Part shown: positions 1-13,500 of the stretch, piece by piece
Position numbering within the stretch: the first letter of the stretch is position 1
Layout of the letters: each line of letters begins with the position of its first letter
Translations under genes and position numbers: made by a program
Assembly: GCA_963678675.1 (NCBI GenBank)
Contig: OY783195.1
Location: 28,817,385 to 28,881,384 of the forward strand
Source of the DNA: Xiphydria camelus
Lineage: Eukaryota > Arthropoda > Insecta > Hymenoptera > Xiphydriidae
Direction of reading: 5' to 3'
DNA: 64,000 nt
The notes under the pieces: model-generated
What the model was told of the DNA's origin: nothing
The model's database searches: none
The model's input: only the letters and a program-made list of their open reading frames with translations

Positions 1-1400
1 TGAAGTTCCTTTCCCCTGCCAAGTAAGTTTAGCCTCACGTGGTAGTAGCGCCCGCTCGTTCGATCCTCCCCTCTACCGGTCATATCATTATCGATGCGCC
101 GCACGATCGGTCCTCTTCCAGAGTGAGCGCTTTGCGCGTACGACGCGTCCTATTTATAGAAGGAAGGAAGGACGAAAGACCATCCGCAAAAGTATCACGA
201 CTCGTCAAATCGGCGAACAGCCGAGCACCGATCTTCGCTGCGAGAGTATCGTTGATATGAGCTTGGCGGCGGACCTTCAGAGGAAGCTTCCCCTTGTACT
301 CGTTTCCCGCGTACATTCGTATCGTGAAAACCCTCTCTTTGTCGGCGCACGGCCCCGGGAGGGAGGCCTCCTTCTCGCACGGACGTCGAACGCGATACCA
401 ACGGTTTATTAACGACCACGCCTCCTCGTTTGGGCCGCGCGAACGCGAGGCGAAGCCTTCGGAGCCGATCCGGGCGCTCTCCTCGCGAATAGAATTAAAT
501 CGAGACTCCTCTCGGACGAACGACACGCGATCGGCCGGGGAGGGTGCGCGGCGCGAAGCGCGTAGACGTCGGAATCGTTCGAGATAAATGCAGTGGTTCC
601 GAGACTGTTCGCGGGGAAATAATAGAGTGCCGATCATTTCGAGCGTCTCCTTCGCGATACGCCAGTGTCCGCGCGCCTCGTGGAGGCTTCCGATCGAGTC
701 GCCCGGCGCTTTACGAAGGCCTCAACAGGCCGGGCGCGAAGAGCGCGCGACCGAATCGGGGCTGGAAATTCACGGTCATCCGTCATCCGTGCATTCGTGC
801 CGCGTCCGACAGCAGTCATCGCGCGGCGTTTACGCGCGCACACGCGCGCATAGATTGACGTCGCGTCGCGCGAGATACCGCCCCGTAACCTTGATCGCGA
901 CAAAAACCCAACCAACGCAACGCTTTCTGTGTTACGGTACTCCCGGTCCGCAGAGCCGTGCGCGAAACCTTCTCGGCGTCGCGCGAGCACCTCCCGTTAT
1001 ACGATTGACAGAGCTTCGAAGGTACATAATCGAAAGCGACGATTGAGTGCAGCGACGCGATGAGCATCGATCGCGAGATACGATTCGCGTCGTGAAATCG
1101 GCGTCGCGCCTGCGGCTCTATCGCGCGTTGCGTCACCGTCTCGTTACCGGCGCGCCGCTGCTGGTCCCTCCGGCGCACCGCTGCAGAAAGGAGCGCATCG
1201 CGCGCGAGCAGACCGTGACCCGTCGGAACACGCGTGCCCGCGGCCTCCTCACGGTTCCCAGCCACGCGAAAAGTCGGGCGGAAAGTGAGGCAAGGTCGTC
1301 GCGTAGGCGAAAGCCTGTCCCCGTGCAATGTCCACGCGGGAAAGTACGGTGTTCAGCGGATGGCGATATCTTGAACGCCGATATTTCTGTGTTCCTTTGA
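1..1400. other. GC-rich upstream stretch, no gene recognised
   Basis: CpG-rich DNA with many overlapping open frames on both strands, as expected when stops are rare in GC-rich sequence. None resembles a known protein. A good splice-donor sequence (CAA then GTAAGT) lies at 23-28, so the window could begin at the end of an exon of an upstream gene or of an upstream non-coding foraging exon. That cannot be decided here. Confidence 0.4.
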
Positions 1401-1583
1401 GGTTTTCGGGGTAAAATTATAATTTTCCAAATCAGCGGGAAGAGATTCGTGTTGATTATTACGGAAGCCAGGTGATATGGAATGAATTAAATAAAACACT
1501 GTGGTTGAGATGAAGTGATAATTTTATTAATCAAACGCGACTAACGTAAGAAAGACTTCTAATACACTTGGTCCTTAGTTCTT

Positions 1584-1610
1584 TCTCTGTCTCTCTCTCT
1601 CTCTCTCTCT
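1584..1610. repeat. CT microsatellite
   Basis: Nearly pure CT dinucleotide run with one early interruption. Confidence 0.9.
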
Positions 1611-1808
1611 AGGTGTATATCGTTTCATATAAATATTCATACGATATTTGAGAGCAGACCCTACGTGCTGCTTTCTTAAGAATAGTTTCGTCATGACATC
1701 ATCAGTTCGCCGTACACATCAGATTATTTAATAAATTTACTGAACTGATTTTTTCTAATACCAATAATTCGCAATACGGGATGGCATAGAGATTGATTTT
1801 ATATAATA

Positions 1809-2055
1809 CTAAGAAGACAGTTTATCAATAGTTAATTGTTCTTTTAAATACAATAAAATACATATTTCGCTCGGTCAAGAAAATGTATGTTAATTATTAA
1901 AATGTTTATTTTATTCAAATGGTGGCCTTGAAAGGTGTAATTGTGCCAAATAAATATCGTAATAATTAACGAATATTTCCTTGATCCAATAGAATATTTA
2001 TTTCGCCATATTCAAACAAATATTTATTGACTACGGATAAACTGTTTTCTCGGTG
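1809..2055. mobile_element. Degraded TA-flanked inverted-repeat element (family C)
   Basis: The right end (ACTGTTTTCTCGGTG followed by TA) matches the right end of the better-preserved element at 11306-11690. The interior also shares the AATATTTATTTCGCCATA-like stretch seen there. The left end (TA then CTAAGAAGACAG) is diverged. Non-coding. Confidence 0.5.
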
Positions 2056-2282
2056 TAGAGATTTTAATTTTTATGAGAGTGTGAAGTGGTACTTAGTACC
2101 TCTTGAGAAAAATTACGAATATTTAATTTTGTCCGAATCTCACCTCGAAAATATAATTACATTCTCACCGCATCGTCGACGATCGACTCGATCTCGTATG
2201 CATACCGAGCAGCCACCTTTACGCGTACAGAAATGCAGTCATGAACGCGATGCAGCCGCGTGTGTCCACCGTGTTGGCAGTT

Positions 2283-2381
2283 GCCGATCGGCACTGCCGT
2301 TTGGTAGTTTCAGATATGTGTGCATATGTACATACGAGTACATACATATCTGAAATTGCCAAACGGTCATGCCGATCGGCT
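2283..2381. repeat. 99-bp near-perfect hairpin
   Basis: The arm beginning GCCGATCGGCACTGCCGTTT pairs with the arm ending GGTCATGCCGATCGGC. The stem is about 40 bp with a few mismatches, closed by a short loop of TACAT repeats. It could be a fold-back transposon or a transcribed hairpin. No TA-flanked CACTGAG end is present. Confidence 0.75.
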
Positions 2382-2741
2382 GATGCCGACGCAGTGGCGA
2401 CAACTGTTGAATGTACGTTGTTCGGTGGATGTAGACACTGGGGGAAAAAATTGGTAGAATGATTTAGTTCATTTAAATTAGCCGAAACAACAATATATTC
2501 ATTTGAGTTAAGGAAATTGTTTTTTTTTTGAATGCTCGTTTATTTACAATTATAAGCACAATCAGTATGAGTAAATATTAATTTTAAAAAAATACTTTAT
2601 TCGAAGACACAGAAATAGTCACATGTATCCGGACTAAACATGTAAAATTGTAGCAACTAAATATCTACTTATATAGGGATTAGTTTTGAGTGAACGGATA
2701 TTGGATTGAACACAACTTGATTCTCTCACAATTATTTTTTC

Positions 2742-3017
2742 TGATTGTAGATTTGAAAAATTTGGACAAAATTATTTACTCCGTTTTTCCTCGGCCCTTT
2801 TAAGCTGGAAAACGATATTTAAAACGACACAGGATATTATTGCGATCAATCTCTCTCGCACTCGTTGCTTAGCATGAGTACGCCTCTCGTGACTTTTCAA
2901 GCGCACTTGTATAACTCAGCGAATAATTATTTTTTTCGAACATTTTCTTTTTCGCGTGACATTAAATATATGTGTACAGATGGCAAATTGAATTAAAAAA
3001 TAGGAATATATTGTCTT
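2742..3017 (+). repeat. Dispersed repeat E, copy 1
   Basis: About 280 bp shared with copies near 6423, 9068 (reverse) and 24254. Landmarks in order are a TTTGGACAAAATTAT block, GCTGGAAAACGATATTTAAAA, CTCTCGCACTCGTTGCTTAG, GCGAATAATTATTTTTT and a final AATATG/AATATATTG. The CRE-like octamer present in the other copies is degenerate here (TGACTTTT). No terminal inverted repeats and no coding frame are visible. Confidence 0.7.
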
Positions 3018-3059
3018 TATTCGATAACCGAATTATCAAAATGAAACAAGTATCGAATC

Positions 3060-4319
3060 GCTCGAAATAATTCAAACCAAATAAATCGATTCAACCAATT
3101 TCGCTCTCACTGTACCGCATCCCCGCGTAAAAGACCCGTCTCGCCGACAATCGCCGAGCGCTCGACGATCCCTCGCTCCCGACGTCGCCGCGCGTTCGTC
3201 GTACCTGCACCGCCTACGTGCGTACGTCGCGCGCACGCACGCGTACTCGTTGCGTCCAGGTGGCCGCCTTCCAGTGAAAGGAAGAGTTTTGAAACGCGAC
3301 GGCGCACCGGCACCACAGTCGCGCCGAACTCCGAAGAGGTGAGACGCGATAAATCTTAAAAATAGACAAGCCGGAGAAGCGTCGGTCCGCTCGGAGTCTG
3401 TCGTATTTCCCGCGGAACACGCGGAGACGTCTCTCGCCCGCGTCGCTCCGCTCTCGTTCGCGTCGCTCTTCGTCTTTCTCTTCGGCGTGCGGTCCCCGAC
3501 GTGTACGCGCGCGCGGCGATTAGCAGTCCGCCGGTGCCTCGTCGCGGCGCAGGAAGTAGGCCGTGTGCGGGGATATAATATCTCGCGATATATACGCGAA
3601 GGAGGAGTGCGCGCGGAGAGAGGGCCACGTGACGAACCCCGCCGCGAGAGCTCGAGGGCTCTTCGCGCGCCGGCGAGTTTTTGGGAGTGTTCGACGAACC
3701 CGTCGATCGCGAGGAGCTGCGGCGCTAGATCGCGAAGAAGAGGAAGGTGCATCGGCGGGGACGATTTTTACGGAGCACGCGCGATCGCTAACGGTATACG
3801 CGCGAACGCATTTTCGTCGACTCCGCGCCGCGTTCCAGCCGATCGCACCACGATGTCTCCCGGTTTCTCGGAAGCGTCGCTCGACCTTACGTAACGCCGC
3901 ACCGAGGATTCGCGCTCCTCTCCTTCCATTCGGTTCCGCGAAAAACAAGAGTCTGTACGCGATTGATAAATCGTCGAGCCGTCGCAGGTCAGTCATCCCG
4001 CGCGCGCGCGCGCGTGCGGCTCGGTTGGGTGGCTCTTTGCCACCGACGCGAAGAGTGGGATCGGGACGCAGGTGGACCGTGCGTGTGCGGTGCCCGCGCG
4101 CGCGCGCGACCGCGCTCCAGATGACAGTTGCGTTTCGCGCGGAAGATATAAAGGACCCTTCCACGTGTGCCGCAGTTTCTCGCCCCTTGGAAGGGGCCCG
4201 CGCGCGCCCCCCTCGTGCGCGGTGACACGCGGTGTGTCGGTGCGAAGAGGAGGAAGAAGAGCATAGAAACCGCGCCGCGCGACGCGGAAGATCGGGACGA
4301 GTGAGAAGCGAAAAGGACA
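3060..4319 (+). promoter_or_regulatory. for: CpG-rich promoter and 5' UTR region of foraging
   Basis: A dense CpG stretch directly upstream of the first coding ATG of foraging. Long frames here on both strands (for example 3520-4320 on minus, 3563-4225 on plus) are rich in Arg and Ala codons from CG repeats and resemble no protein. The sequence next to the ATG is purine-rich (AAAAGGACA then ATG), which is an acceptable insect start context. The role as promoter and leader is inferred from position and composition. Confidence 0.5.
4147..4178 (+). promoter_or_regulatory. for: Candidate core promoter (TATA plus initiator)
   Basis: TATAAAG at 4147-4153 is followed at 4173-4178 by CAGTTT, close to the insect initiator TCA(G/T)T(T/C). 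The spacing from the TATA box to the initiator A is about 27 bp. A start at 4174 would give a leader of about 146 nt before the ATG at 4320. This is a sequence match only, and broad CpG-type initiation is equally possible. Confidence 0.35.
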
Positions 4320-4597
4320 ATGGATTCGGTGAGGGACTTGAAGAGGCTCCTCTACGAGAGATCGGAGGCCCTCCGGCGGAAGGACGAAGCCGTGGAGGCT
4401 CTCGAGAGGGCCCTGGACGAGCGCGACGCGACCATTCGCTATCTGCAAAATGAGATCGACAAGTTCCGGCAGATCGTCGAGCTCAGCATGTCCTCCGGCA
4501 GCTTGGGACCGGAGCAGAGGTCCAAGAGGCAGGCCATCTCGGCCGAGCCGCTAAGGAACGACTCGAAACCCGTTGCCAAGTTCAGCAAACCGCAGAG
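4320..4597 (+). CDS. for: for exon 1: zipper and autoinhibitory segment
   Basis: Encodes residues 1-92 and two bases of codon 93. Heptad-spaced Leu/Ile residues ([17 protein letters not shown] and onward) form the dimerising coiled coil, followed by [11 protein letters not shown], which occupies the kinase active site without cGMP. The donor is AG|GTACAC at 4598. The codon AG|G rejoins at exon 2. Confidence 0.92.
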
Positions 4598-7500
4598 GTA
4601 CACTCGTCCGGCCACGTCTTCCGTTTTCACGCGATATCAACGCGGCTATAGATCGGCAGGGTTTCGTCGCTTTGCGGATATTTCGATCGGGTGAAATGAG
4701 GTAGTCGAGAGGCGATTGCTCGACTTTTTTTTTAATAGACTCTCGCTAAAAAACTAAGGCTAAGCTCTGACAAGATAGTGTAAAGTGATTAGAACTAATT
4801 TCTGGCAAGGCACGTTATAGTGGAAATGGTCTAGTTCTATCTAGTTTTTCTGGTCAAGGGCCTAGGTGGATGTAGGGAAGAGCGCTACACTGAGAGAGAT
4901 AATTGCTGGTGCCAAACAAATGTTTTCTTCAATCAAAAACATATAATTCCAGGATCAAACCATGATGTTCTTCATGTACCTGCCTGACGTTTCGAACGTT
5001 CATTTGAACGAAAAATGTCGACTCGCAAAGATTATGGGCAATATTGTGGAGAAATTTTTGCGATCTCGGCGACTATCAGAAATAAAGTAACCAATAAACT
5101 CAACAGTCTTTTAAAGTCGAAATTTTTCATTCAAATGAACGCTCGGAATTTCAGGTACCTAAATACATAGTTCTTCGTGCGAGAAAATATTCGACAGGCT
5201 CGAGTAATTGTTTTTTTCGCACAGAAAGAATTTATCGCTCCAACGAAGGTATTCTCGAATCAAGAATATATATTCTTTGACCAAGAATCTGTATTCCTAA
5301 AAATTTGTAAGATCATAATATGTTCTTGATTCAAGACATATTTTTTGACACTGGCAATTTTTTCTCTCAGTGTAGACACATTTCTACAAAGAAAGAAAAA
5401 ATTAGTCGTATCTACTAAAAATTACTTGCGGTGTCGCGCGAGTAATTATTTGTTTACAGAAATTAAGTTTTTTCATGTCAATTAGATATTTCTTGCTCGC
5501 AATCACATGTCGTTCCACGTGATTGTAAAGAAGAGATATCTAATTGACATGTAAGAAAACTTAATTGGTGTAAATAAATAATTACTCGCGCGATCCCACA
5601 ATTAATTTTTCGTAGATTCAACTAACATTTTCTCTCTCCGTGTATTTGAAAACCGACCGACCCAGCAGGTGTCGGAGGGTGCGTTTACCTCGACTCTCGT
5701 TTATTTTCGCCAATACGCCACGCGTAGAAACTGTAAAAAAAAATTCATCGCGAAGAGAGTTAAAACTTCCCGAGATCCGTCCACGCGTATAAACGAGGAG
5801 GATGCGGTCGTCGGGCAAACAGGAAACGGACCCCCCGCGTGAGTACCCCCGGTATATCTCGCGCTACCAGGAAAAAAATAGAGCCACGCGCGCGCCCATT
5901 ACTCGCGTTACGGAAACCCCACTATATACACGGCGAGAAATCCATACGCTCTCTAGGAGAGATGTGTATCAAGGGATGCGACTCCACCCTCTTTCCCCCC
6001 ACCTCGGCACGAGTCGATTCGCCGCGATGTATTTCTGAACGCTCAAAAACGCCATTCGTACACCGTGTTCGCTAATTGCACGACAACGAACGGAAGGTGG
6101 AAAGAGGGAGAGGCGGCGGAGGAGCGAAATCGACACGGTCGTTAAGAAGCGAGCGCATCGTTTCGTTTTTAAGTCGTTTCCCGTGTTTATATAGATCGTT
6201 AGCCGCTACTACGACAATTGACAATGACGTCCCGTTAAAAGTGAAACTGTGGCATTGCTCGCGAGCCATTACCGAATACGAACCTCCCCTTCCCCGGTTT
6301 CTTTGGCTCACTCGTTGCTCCCGTCCTTCTCGCGCGCGCCTTCGGACTTTCTCCGTGTCGCGTACCTTCACGCGTCGCCTGTCAAAGGTCGCAATTCGGT
6401 TTTAACGTTAATCTTGTTTTATCGCAGATTCGAAACGTTTAGATAAAATTACATATGCCCCGTATTTTTCCATTCTCCGCCTTATCAAAGCTGGAAAACG
6501 ATATTTTGAAATGCAGCTACGTCGTGGTCCGGTAAGACTATCTCCCTCGCACTCGTTGCCTGGCATTAGTACGTCTCTTAGCTTTCTCGATGACGTCACA
6601 GTCTCGTAGCGAGAAACCGCACTTACAACACTTAGCGAATAATTATTCTTTCGGGTCGTTTCTTCTTCGTATGTCGTTGAATGTGTATACGAATTACAAA
6701 TTAGATTTTAAAAATATGAATATTTTTTTTATATTAAAAGCGAATTGCTCGTTGTACGATGCACCCACGACTTTGGTGCTCGTCGATTAGCGTGAAAGTA
6801 ACGAAAAGGACGAAATGGATAGTCGCTCCGATATCGCAACAGGATGCGCGCGGGAAACGGGGTATCGCAAAATTCCACACACGTTTCGCCAGGGGGGGAC
6901 TCGCGATAAACTCGTTCTCTGGAAGGGTACGCCTTTCTCGAGACGAGTAGGCGGACTGAAGAACGATGACTCATATCACGCCGCGGTCCGTTCTTCGGAC
7001 CCACATTTGCACGCGGGTTCCTTTCCCCGGTGTGTGGATAGGAGTGTAGCGCCGCAAAGTTCAGCGCGACGCTAATCGACCCTGGTGCGCATACCCCGTA
7101 TCTCGGCCGACGCGACGCACAGTTCGTACGAATGAACGTATAAAACGATGAAATAGGTAATGCGTCGCGATATCGCCCCGGGGCGTAAAACTCGTCGTAC
7201 TCGTCGATCTTGCGAACTACTCGCGGACTCTCTTGCGTTACAACACCTCCGTTGAGAGCGTATAGACGAGCAGCGCGGTCGACGCAACACGCGCGCAATT
7301 TCTATTCTCCACGAAATGCCCGGGCTGATTTGCATTCTTGCAAAAATTCGTGGTACCGCCTCGCCTCGATCTCCTTTTCTCGTTTATCTTACATTATTCG
7401 CACCGACGTTAATGGCAACTCGATAGAATTTTGTAAAAAATAACAAAATTACTCTTTATTTCAAAATCCTACACTCAAATTTTCTTGAGTAGTTAAAAAC

Positions 7501-10500
7501 TATTGGAAATAGCTCAAATAAAAGTTCGACATAGTTAAAACATGTTAATATCCAATGTGCACTGGCTTCTTATGCATTATTAGGTGAGAATCTATGAAAA
7601 ATCCGGACAAGATACGAAATTCCCTCGGTCTCTTGATTCGTATCTCAAGCGAATTTCACTGTACGAAGATACACGAATGCTCCAGATTACAACGCAAAGA
7701 CGAATAATGCAAGGTAAACGGGGTAAAGATATCGAGAGGAGGCGATCTCGTGAATAATTGACAATCTGCGAATAATCAATTAAAATTCACACCGTAGCAA
7801 TTTTTCAGCGGTATAATTTTAGATGACGTCGGCTACCATTCGCTGATTGCCCGTCATTTTGGCTGATTCAGGTTTAGATAATGATTGAACCCCAAACCGC
7901 TTAAAGGGCGAGAGTGAAATATCCAGCCATTTTTAAAAACGACGCGATCGCTATCTCCTTGTCTTTCCTGAAATCGGCTAGCCGGTCAAGGCTCCCACTC
8001 TGGAGACGTCGGGATCCTTTTAAGGACGCCCCAAGAAACACCGGTGTATAACGAACTTCCAGTCCACGCGACTCTTGCGTTAGACAAACACGATCGTGAC
8101 TCGACACAATGCTCGTGGCCTCGTTCGAGTTGGTTATACGGGTGTTGCGTTACCTCGCGCGTAATTATACCCCCCTCCTACTTGCGCGTTATAATCGAAC
8201 GCGCGACTGAATATCGAAAAGCGACCATTATCTCCTGATAGTCATTTCGCGGTGATTATTGCAATCCCGAACCTCCCTTTTTCATATATTTAAATATACA
8301 GGGTGTTCACGCCCAGGCTCCGAGAGTGGGTAGAGCCTTTTTCGAGTTTGTCGCATACGCGAACCAATATTGACCTACGCAGTTTGGTCTTCAATTAATA
8401 GATGGCCGCAGTGACAACAGGGAGAGCCAACCGAGCTGCTAATTGGTTTGTGTATGCGGCAAACTTGAAATAAGCTCCACACGCTCTCGGAGTCTGGGCG
8501 TGAACACCCTGTATATATCACTCTGCTTCTCTTTCTCTCTCTCTTTCGACGTATTTTTTGCGAGCAATACGAAATCCGCGACAACGCAATTCGGACTTTC
8601 GTACATGTCGTGCTGCGCGCACTGCACTTTCACAGGACGAGAGCGTTTCGCGTCTCCTTCAATTCCCTAATGTCCGCGCGTTTGCTCCACAAATATAGGT
8701 ACCTATACGCCCCGCGCACCGGGTTGCACAATTTTAGAGAGCACGGTTACTCAATTCCAGTGTGCGCGATATACACCGCGACGCGCGTATTCACTTACGC
8801 GTTGAGAAGGATACGGCCCGTCCGTATAGTAGGCGCGCCGCGACGCGCGTGCAAATCGCTTCCGCGTGTTTCGGGGCAGTCGTCGCGACGTCTGTTAACG
8901 GGAGTTCGCTCTCTTTTTCGGGGATTCTCTTTCTTGCTGACTCTGTCATGCAAGCGGCCTATTACAGGCTTACGTTTACTCACGTCATATCTAGGTACAC
9001 GTGCCGCTCTATCGTAAAAATGATCGCCAATAGGAGGAAAAATGAAATTCGGTCGTTGCATAGAAAAATATTCATATTTTTAATTTCAGTTTACAATCTG
9101 TATACATATTCAATGTCACAGGAGAAAGAAAATGTCCGAAAGAATAATTATTCGCAGAGTTATGAGTGCGTTTCTCTCTGCAGAATTGTGACGTCATCGA
9201 AAAACCACATTGATAAATATAATCAGGTTAAAATAAGATTACGCATCTAGTTTGACGCGTTCAGTTATTCTAACCAAAATACTGGTCAGTTGAACCAGAT
9301 ATTTACACTGAAAAAAATATTTAGCTAATCCAGTTATATTTCTGGCTGCCTCAGACATTATTTGGTGACACAACTAGGAAAATTATCACTGCAATTACTA
9401 TAATTTTCTAGTTGTGGCCAAATTTTTTTGAGTGTAGTCATTCTAACTAAATTTTTAGTTAGTCTAACCGAAATGTAGTGAGCTTAAAAAAAATGAGTAA
9501 GAAAACCGAATTCTCAAACCTTGGAAGAAAGAAAGTGGAGGAGCAACGCGCGTAAGGCTTATCGCCTCTCCCGCTGAGATACTTAATCGGCGTCGTTGCA
9601 AATCTCAAAGGACGAACCACGTCCATTAATTTAACGTCCCCGCGCATCGCGTATAATTATCGCCGCGCGGACGCTGATTTCGACGATCACTCTTAATCGC
9701 CGCGGCACAATTATCGCGATTTCCCCGTAATAACATTTTGACCGTAAGGGCGGTGCGTCTTCGCGATTATCCTGACGATCAAACGCCTCGCGACGATTGC
9801 GCAAACACTGCGAGATAATTTGTCTCCATCAGCGTACGCCGAGTTAATTCGATGCTGACGTTACGCGTTCGACGCGGTCGTCGGTCCGCGCGAGACGAAG
9901 AAATTCGTCGCTGTGTGTATTCGAGTTCGTTGCGGATGAAGGAGGATGGGGCGGAGTGGAATTTGCCCTTCGCGATTGTTATCGCGCGATTTACGAGCGA
10001 CTGGGAATTGCGAATAAATCTGGCCAGGATCGTAGTGATAGGAATAATGACGCGTTTGCAGTTTTATTTGCATCTCAGATTTGAACAATTTTTTAAGGGA
10101 ATGGATATACAATTCGTAACGCGAAATGAATATCATCGAGGAGAAATCGCACACCCAGATCTAGTTGAATAGGAACCTACACTGAGAAAAAAAACAAGGT
10201 CAACCAAATCAAAATCTTGAAGACGATGACCAAACCGTTTGGTGAAATATGGATGCTCCATCTGTTTGATTAAATTGACTACTTTTTGATTAGAATAACT
10301 AAACGTTTGGTTCGAGTAACTAAACACTTAGTTAAAATAACTTAATATTCGGTTCCACTGATCGGTATTTTAGTTAGAATAACTAGATGCGTTTTATTAT
10401 TTTAACCTAATTATTTTTCTCAGCGTAAGTACCTAATAGAAAAATTTATATGAGATGTGAATAGGAATTTATTCACATCAAACAAAAGTCTATTTGAATT

Positions 10501-13500
10501 AGATTGATGTTATATTATGTTTGTACTCGATTAAAAAGATATGCAAAACATTTATCAAATCCAAGCAGACTTTTGTGTTCGATGTGAATAAATTCCTATT
10601 TATCTCAAATACATTTTTCCATTAGGTTCGTATTCAACCTTCTAGACCTTCTCCCTCAGTGCACGATCCACGATTTCGATTCACTCCTCGAGGTCCCCTA
10701 TGTAATGGATGGACAGGCAACAAGGAGTGCGCATTGTGTTAACGATTTATCGACCACTCGGCCTGCAGCGGTCGCTGCAGCGGACTCGACGATTCAGCCA
10801 CTCCCAATCGTCTCCTACATTCGTTCAATGAATCTAGATTCGATGATCGCGACGAAGATAGAAAATAATCACGAGGAGCGATCGCACTTCCGTCCCGAGG
10901 CTATATCGACTGAAATCAAGGGACTTTCGTCACCGTCATTCGCGTGCATAGCGGAGCCGGTTGACAATGACGCGATTGCACGGCTTTAATCGGCAATCGC
11001 GAGACAGGATAGAGGCGTTATCAATGGCACGGTTGTAAGATGTCTTTTTTTTCTCCGCCCGGCGTCCGGGTTGTTCGTCATGCCCCCCCCCCCCCCTCTC
11101 TCTCCTGTTTCTAGGCGACAATTTCACTTCATTACGGTATCCTGTACATTGTCCTTCAATTCGCCCGAAGGACCTCCTCTAACGCTTATTTCCTTCACTC
11201 TCCTTTCGTTAATTTTTTTTTCTCACTGACGTAAGTATCCCGCTTATACGAGGTGAATAATAAGTAATCCTCCATTTCGGTCGATTGATCGATCGATACT
11301 GCGTGCACTGAGAGAGGAGTTTATTTGTAGTTAATAAATGTATACTTGATTATGCCGAAAAAAATATTTCGTTTTGAGAAGGCTGCGCTGAGAGAAAAGT
11401 TTATTTATAGTTAATAAATGTATACTTGCTTATGGCGAAACAAATACTTCGTTGGGCTGAGTAAATATATATTAATTATTAGAATGTCTTCTTTTATTCA
11501 AACAGAAATAGAGTAATAACCAATGCATGCTTACTTAGAGCCCAAAGAAATATTTCTTTTGCCATAATCAAATTTATGAATGTTAACTATAATGGACCAC
11601 GTTATGCAAAAGCGGATTAAGCGTCATTGTATTCCATAACGCTTAATCCGTTATTGCATAACGCGGTCCAAATAAACTGTTTTCTCAGTGTGGGAAATTT
11701 ATTGGATCGGATACATTTTCTTACGTATATTTCAAATGACACATTTACCTGAATTTTTAGGTATCTGCTAATAAGAAGAATGACTTATCAGGAGTTTAAA
11801 ATCACTCTTCTAACGAATCGATCATACTTCTATATATAATACACACCCTATATATATAATACACATTCTTCAGCGACAATTCTACTAATGGACGTTCTCT
11901 CCTCTTTTTTTTTCCTCAAGGTCCCGCGAGCTGATCAAGGCCGCCATCCTGGACAATGACTTTATGAAGAATCTGGAGCTGACGCAGATCCGGGAGATCG
12001 TCGATTGCATGTACCCGGTCACCTTTCCAGCCGGTTCGATCATTATCCGCGAGGGAGATGTCGGCTCCATCGTTTTCGTCATGGAGGGTAAGTCGACGCG
12101 AAGCGTCCACCCACCCATCGATGTTCTCTCATCGCGCGAGCAGTTTGTCGAGTCGAGATATCGAGGTTTCTGCCGGACGCGCCGCGCATAGCAGTCGATA
12201 TACGGTTTCATAAAATTCCAACGCCGCATAGGGGGGACACACTGCGAGGTATTCTCGTCAGTCTCGTCGCGCCAGTCGAGTTGAAAGGACGTGTAACGGT
12301 GCTCCCGTCTTTCTCTCTCTATCTCTCTCTGGTCGACAAAGCGGCAGAGAAAGAGGGGATAAAGCGACCATGTCGCACCTACGCGTATTCAGCGCGAATT
12401 TTTTTCTCCCCGTCACACGCGATGATCGCCGGGACCAACGTACCGCGCTCTACGACCTTCTTTCGAGACAATGCGATTCGCGCGCGGGGTCTTTACCTTC
12501 CTCTCTTTTTTCCTCTCTTCCGTCACCCACTTTACGATACCTAATTCTCCCGGAGAATTTTCGAGTATCGCCGAGGGACCGATAAAACGATCGGGAGTCT
12601 CGAACGGAGAGAACCGGTCGCTAACGGACTTCTTGCGATATCTTGGCGATGCGCAGACCCGAGGAAAAGACGTTTCTCGATATTTATACGATGCGAAGGA
12701 AGTTTATTTGATCGAAATTCGTGTTTATTCGAGGAGAATACACGTTTCGTTCGAATTAAATCAATATTTTATCGGGTAATAACGGGAGCAAATATTTGTT
12801 CGACGCGATAGAATTTTTCCTTCTCGATGGAAGTACGTGTACGTCGTCAGGGTTGCCACGGACCTGGCAAACCTGGAGAACCGGGAAAGGTCAGGGAATA
12901 TTTTTAAGGGTGTGGAAAATTTGAAAAAGTCAGGGAATTTTTAAAATCAAAATCTGTGGTAACACTGCATTCCCAGACGGAAAAGTTTTATATGATCCAT
13001 ATGTGGTTTGGATCATATATGATTTCTATATTAACCATACAAGGACAAAATATACAGATTTTTGAACGTTTATTCTTTAAAAATCTGTATATAGTCCATG
13101 TTTGAACGTTTGACCATTTAACGTTCAGTTATTCTAACCAAAAACTGGTTAGTCAAACCCAACAGATAAAGGATCCATATGCAGAGAAAACGAATTAAGT
13201 GGATCTACTGATAAATTACTTGCGGGGTCATAAGTAATTATTTATTTACATCATGGAGATCTTTTTCCTTGTTAATTTGATATTTCTTCCTTGCAGTCAC
13301 ATATACACAATACATGATTGCAAGGAAGAGATACATAATCGGTGTATTAAAAGATTTCATTGATATAAATAAATAACGACTCGCGACCCCGCAAGTCATT
13401 TTCAGTGGATCCAACTAATTCTTTTTCTCTGTATATTTTACCAAACCATTTGGTCGTCGTCTTCAGGATTTTGGTTAAGTTGACCGAGTTATTTTCTCAG

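Larger units (their letters stand above)
1401..3060. other. AT-rich non-coding stretch with repeats
   Basis: AT-rich sequence with a CT microsatellite, a degraded inverted-repeat element, a long hairpin and one copy of a dispersed 300-bp repeat, each listed separately. No coding region is supported. Confidence 0.5.
4598..11920 (+). other. for: for intron 1 (7.3 kb), repeat-rich
   Basis: Non-coding. It holds several inverted-repeat elements and repeat E copies, listed separately. CpG-rich parts at about 5800-6400, 6750-7330, 8040-8250 and 9540-10050 have only chance-looking frames. A 94-codon ATG frame at 10705-10989 has no recognisable homology or splice context. A run of 14 C residues lies near 11084. 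Confidence 0.6.

Noticed and set aside
3520..4320. 266-codon minus-strand frame upstream of for
   Set aside because: Arg/Ala/Ser-rich frame in CpG-rich promoter DNA. Equally long frames exist on the other strand and none resembles a protein.
10705..10989. 94-codon ATG frame in for intron 1
   Set aside because: Ordinary composition but no homology, no convincing splice site in a usable phase, and surrounded by MITEs.
11073..11107. Run of 14 C followed by CT repeats
   Set aside because: Simple homopolymer with no associated feature.
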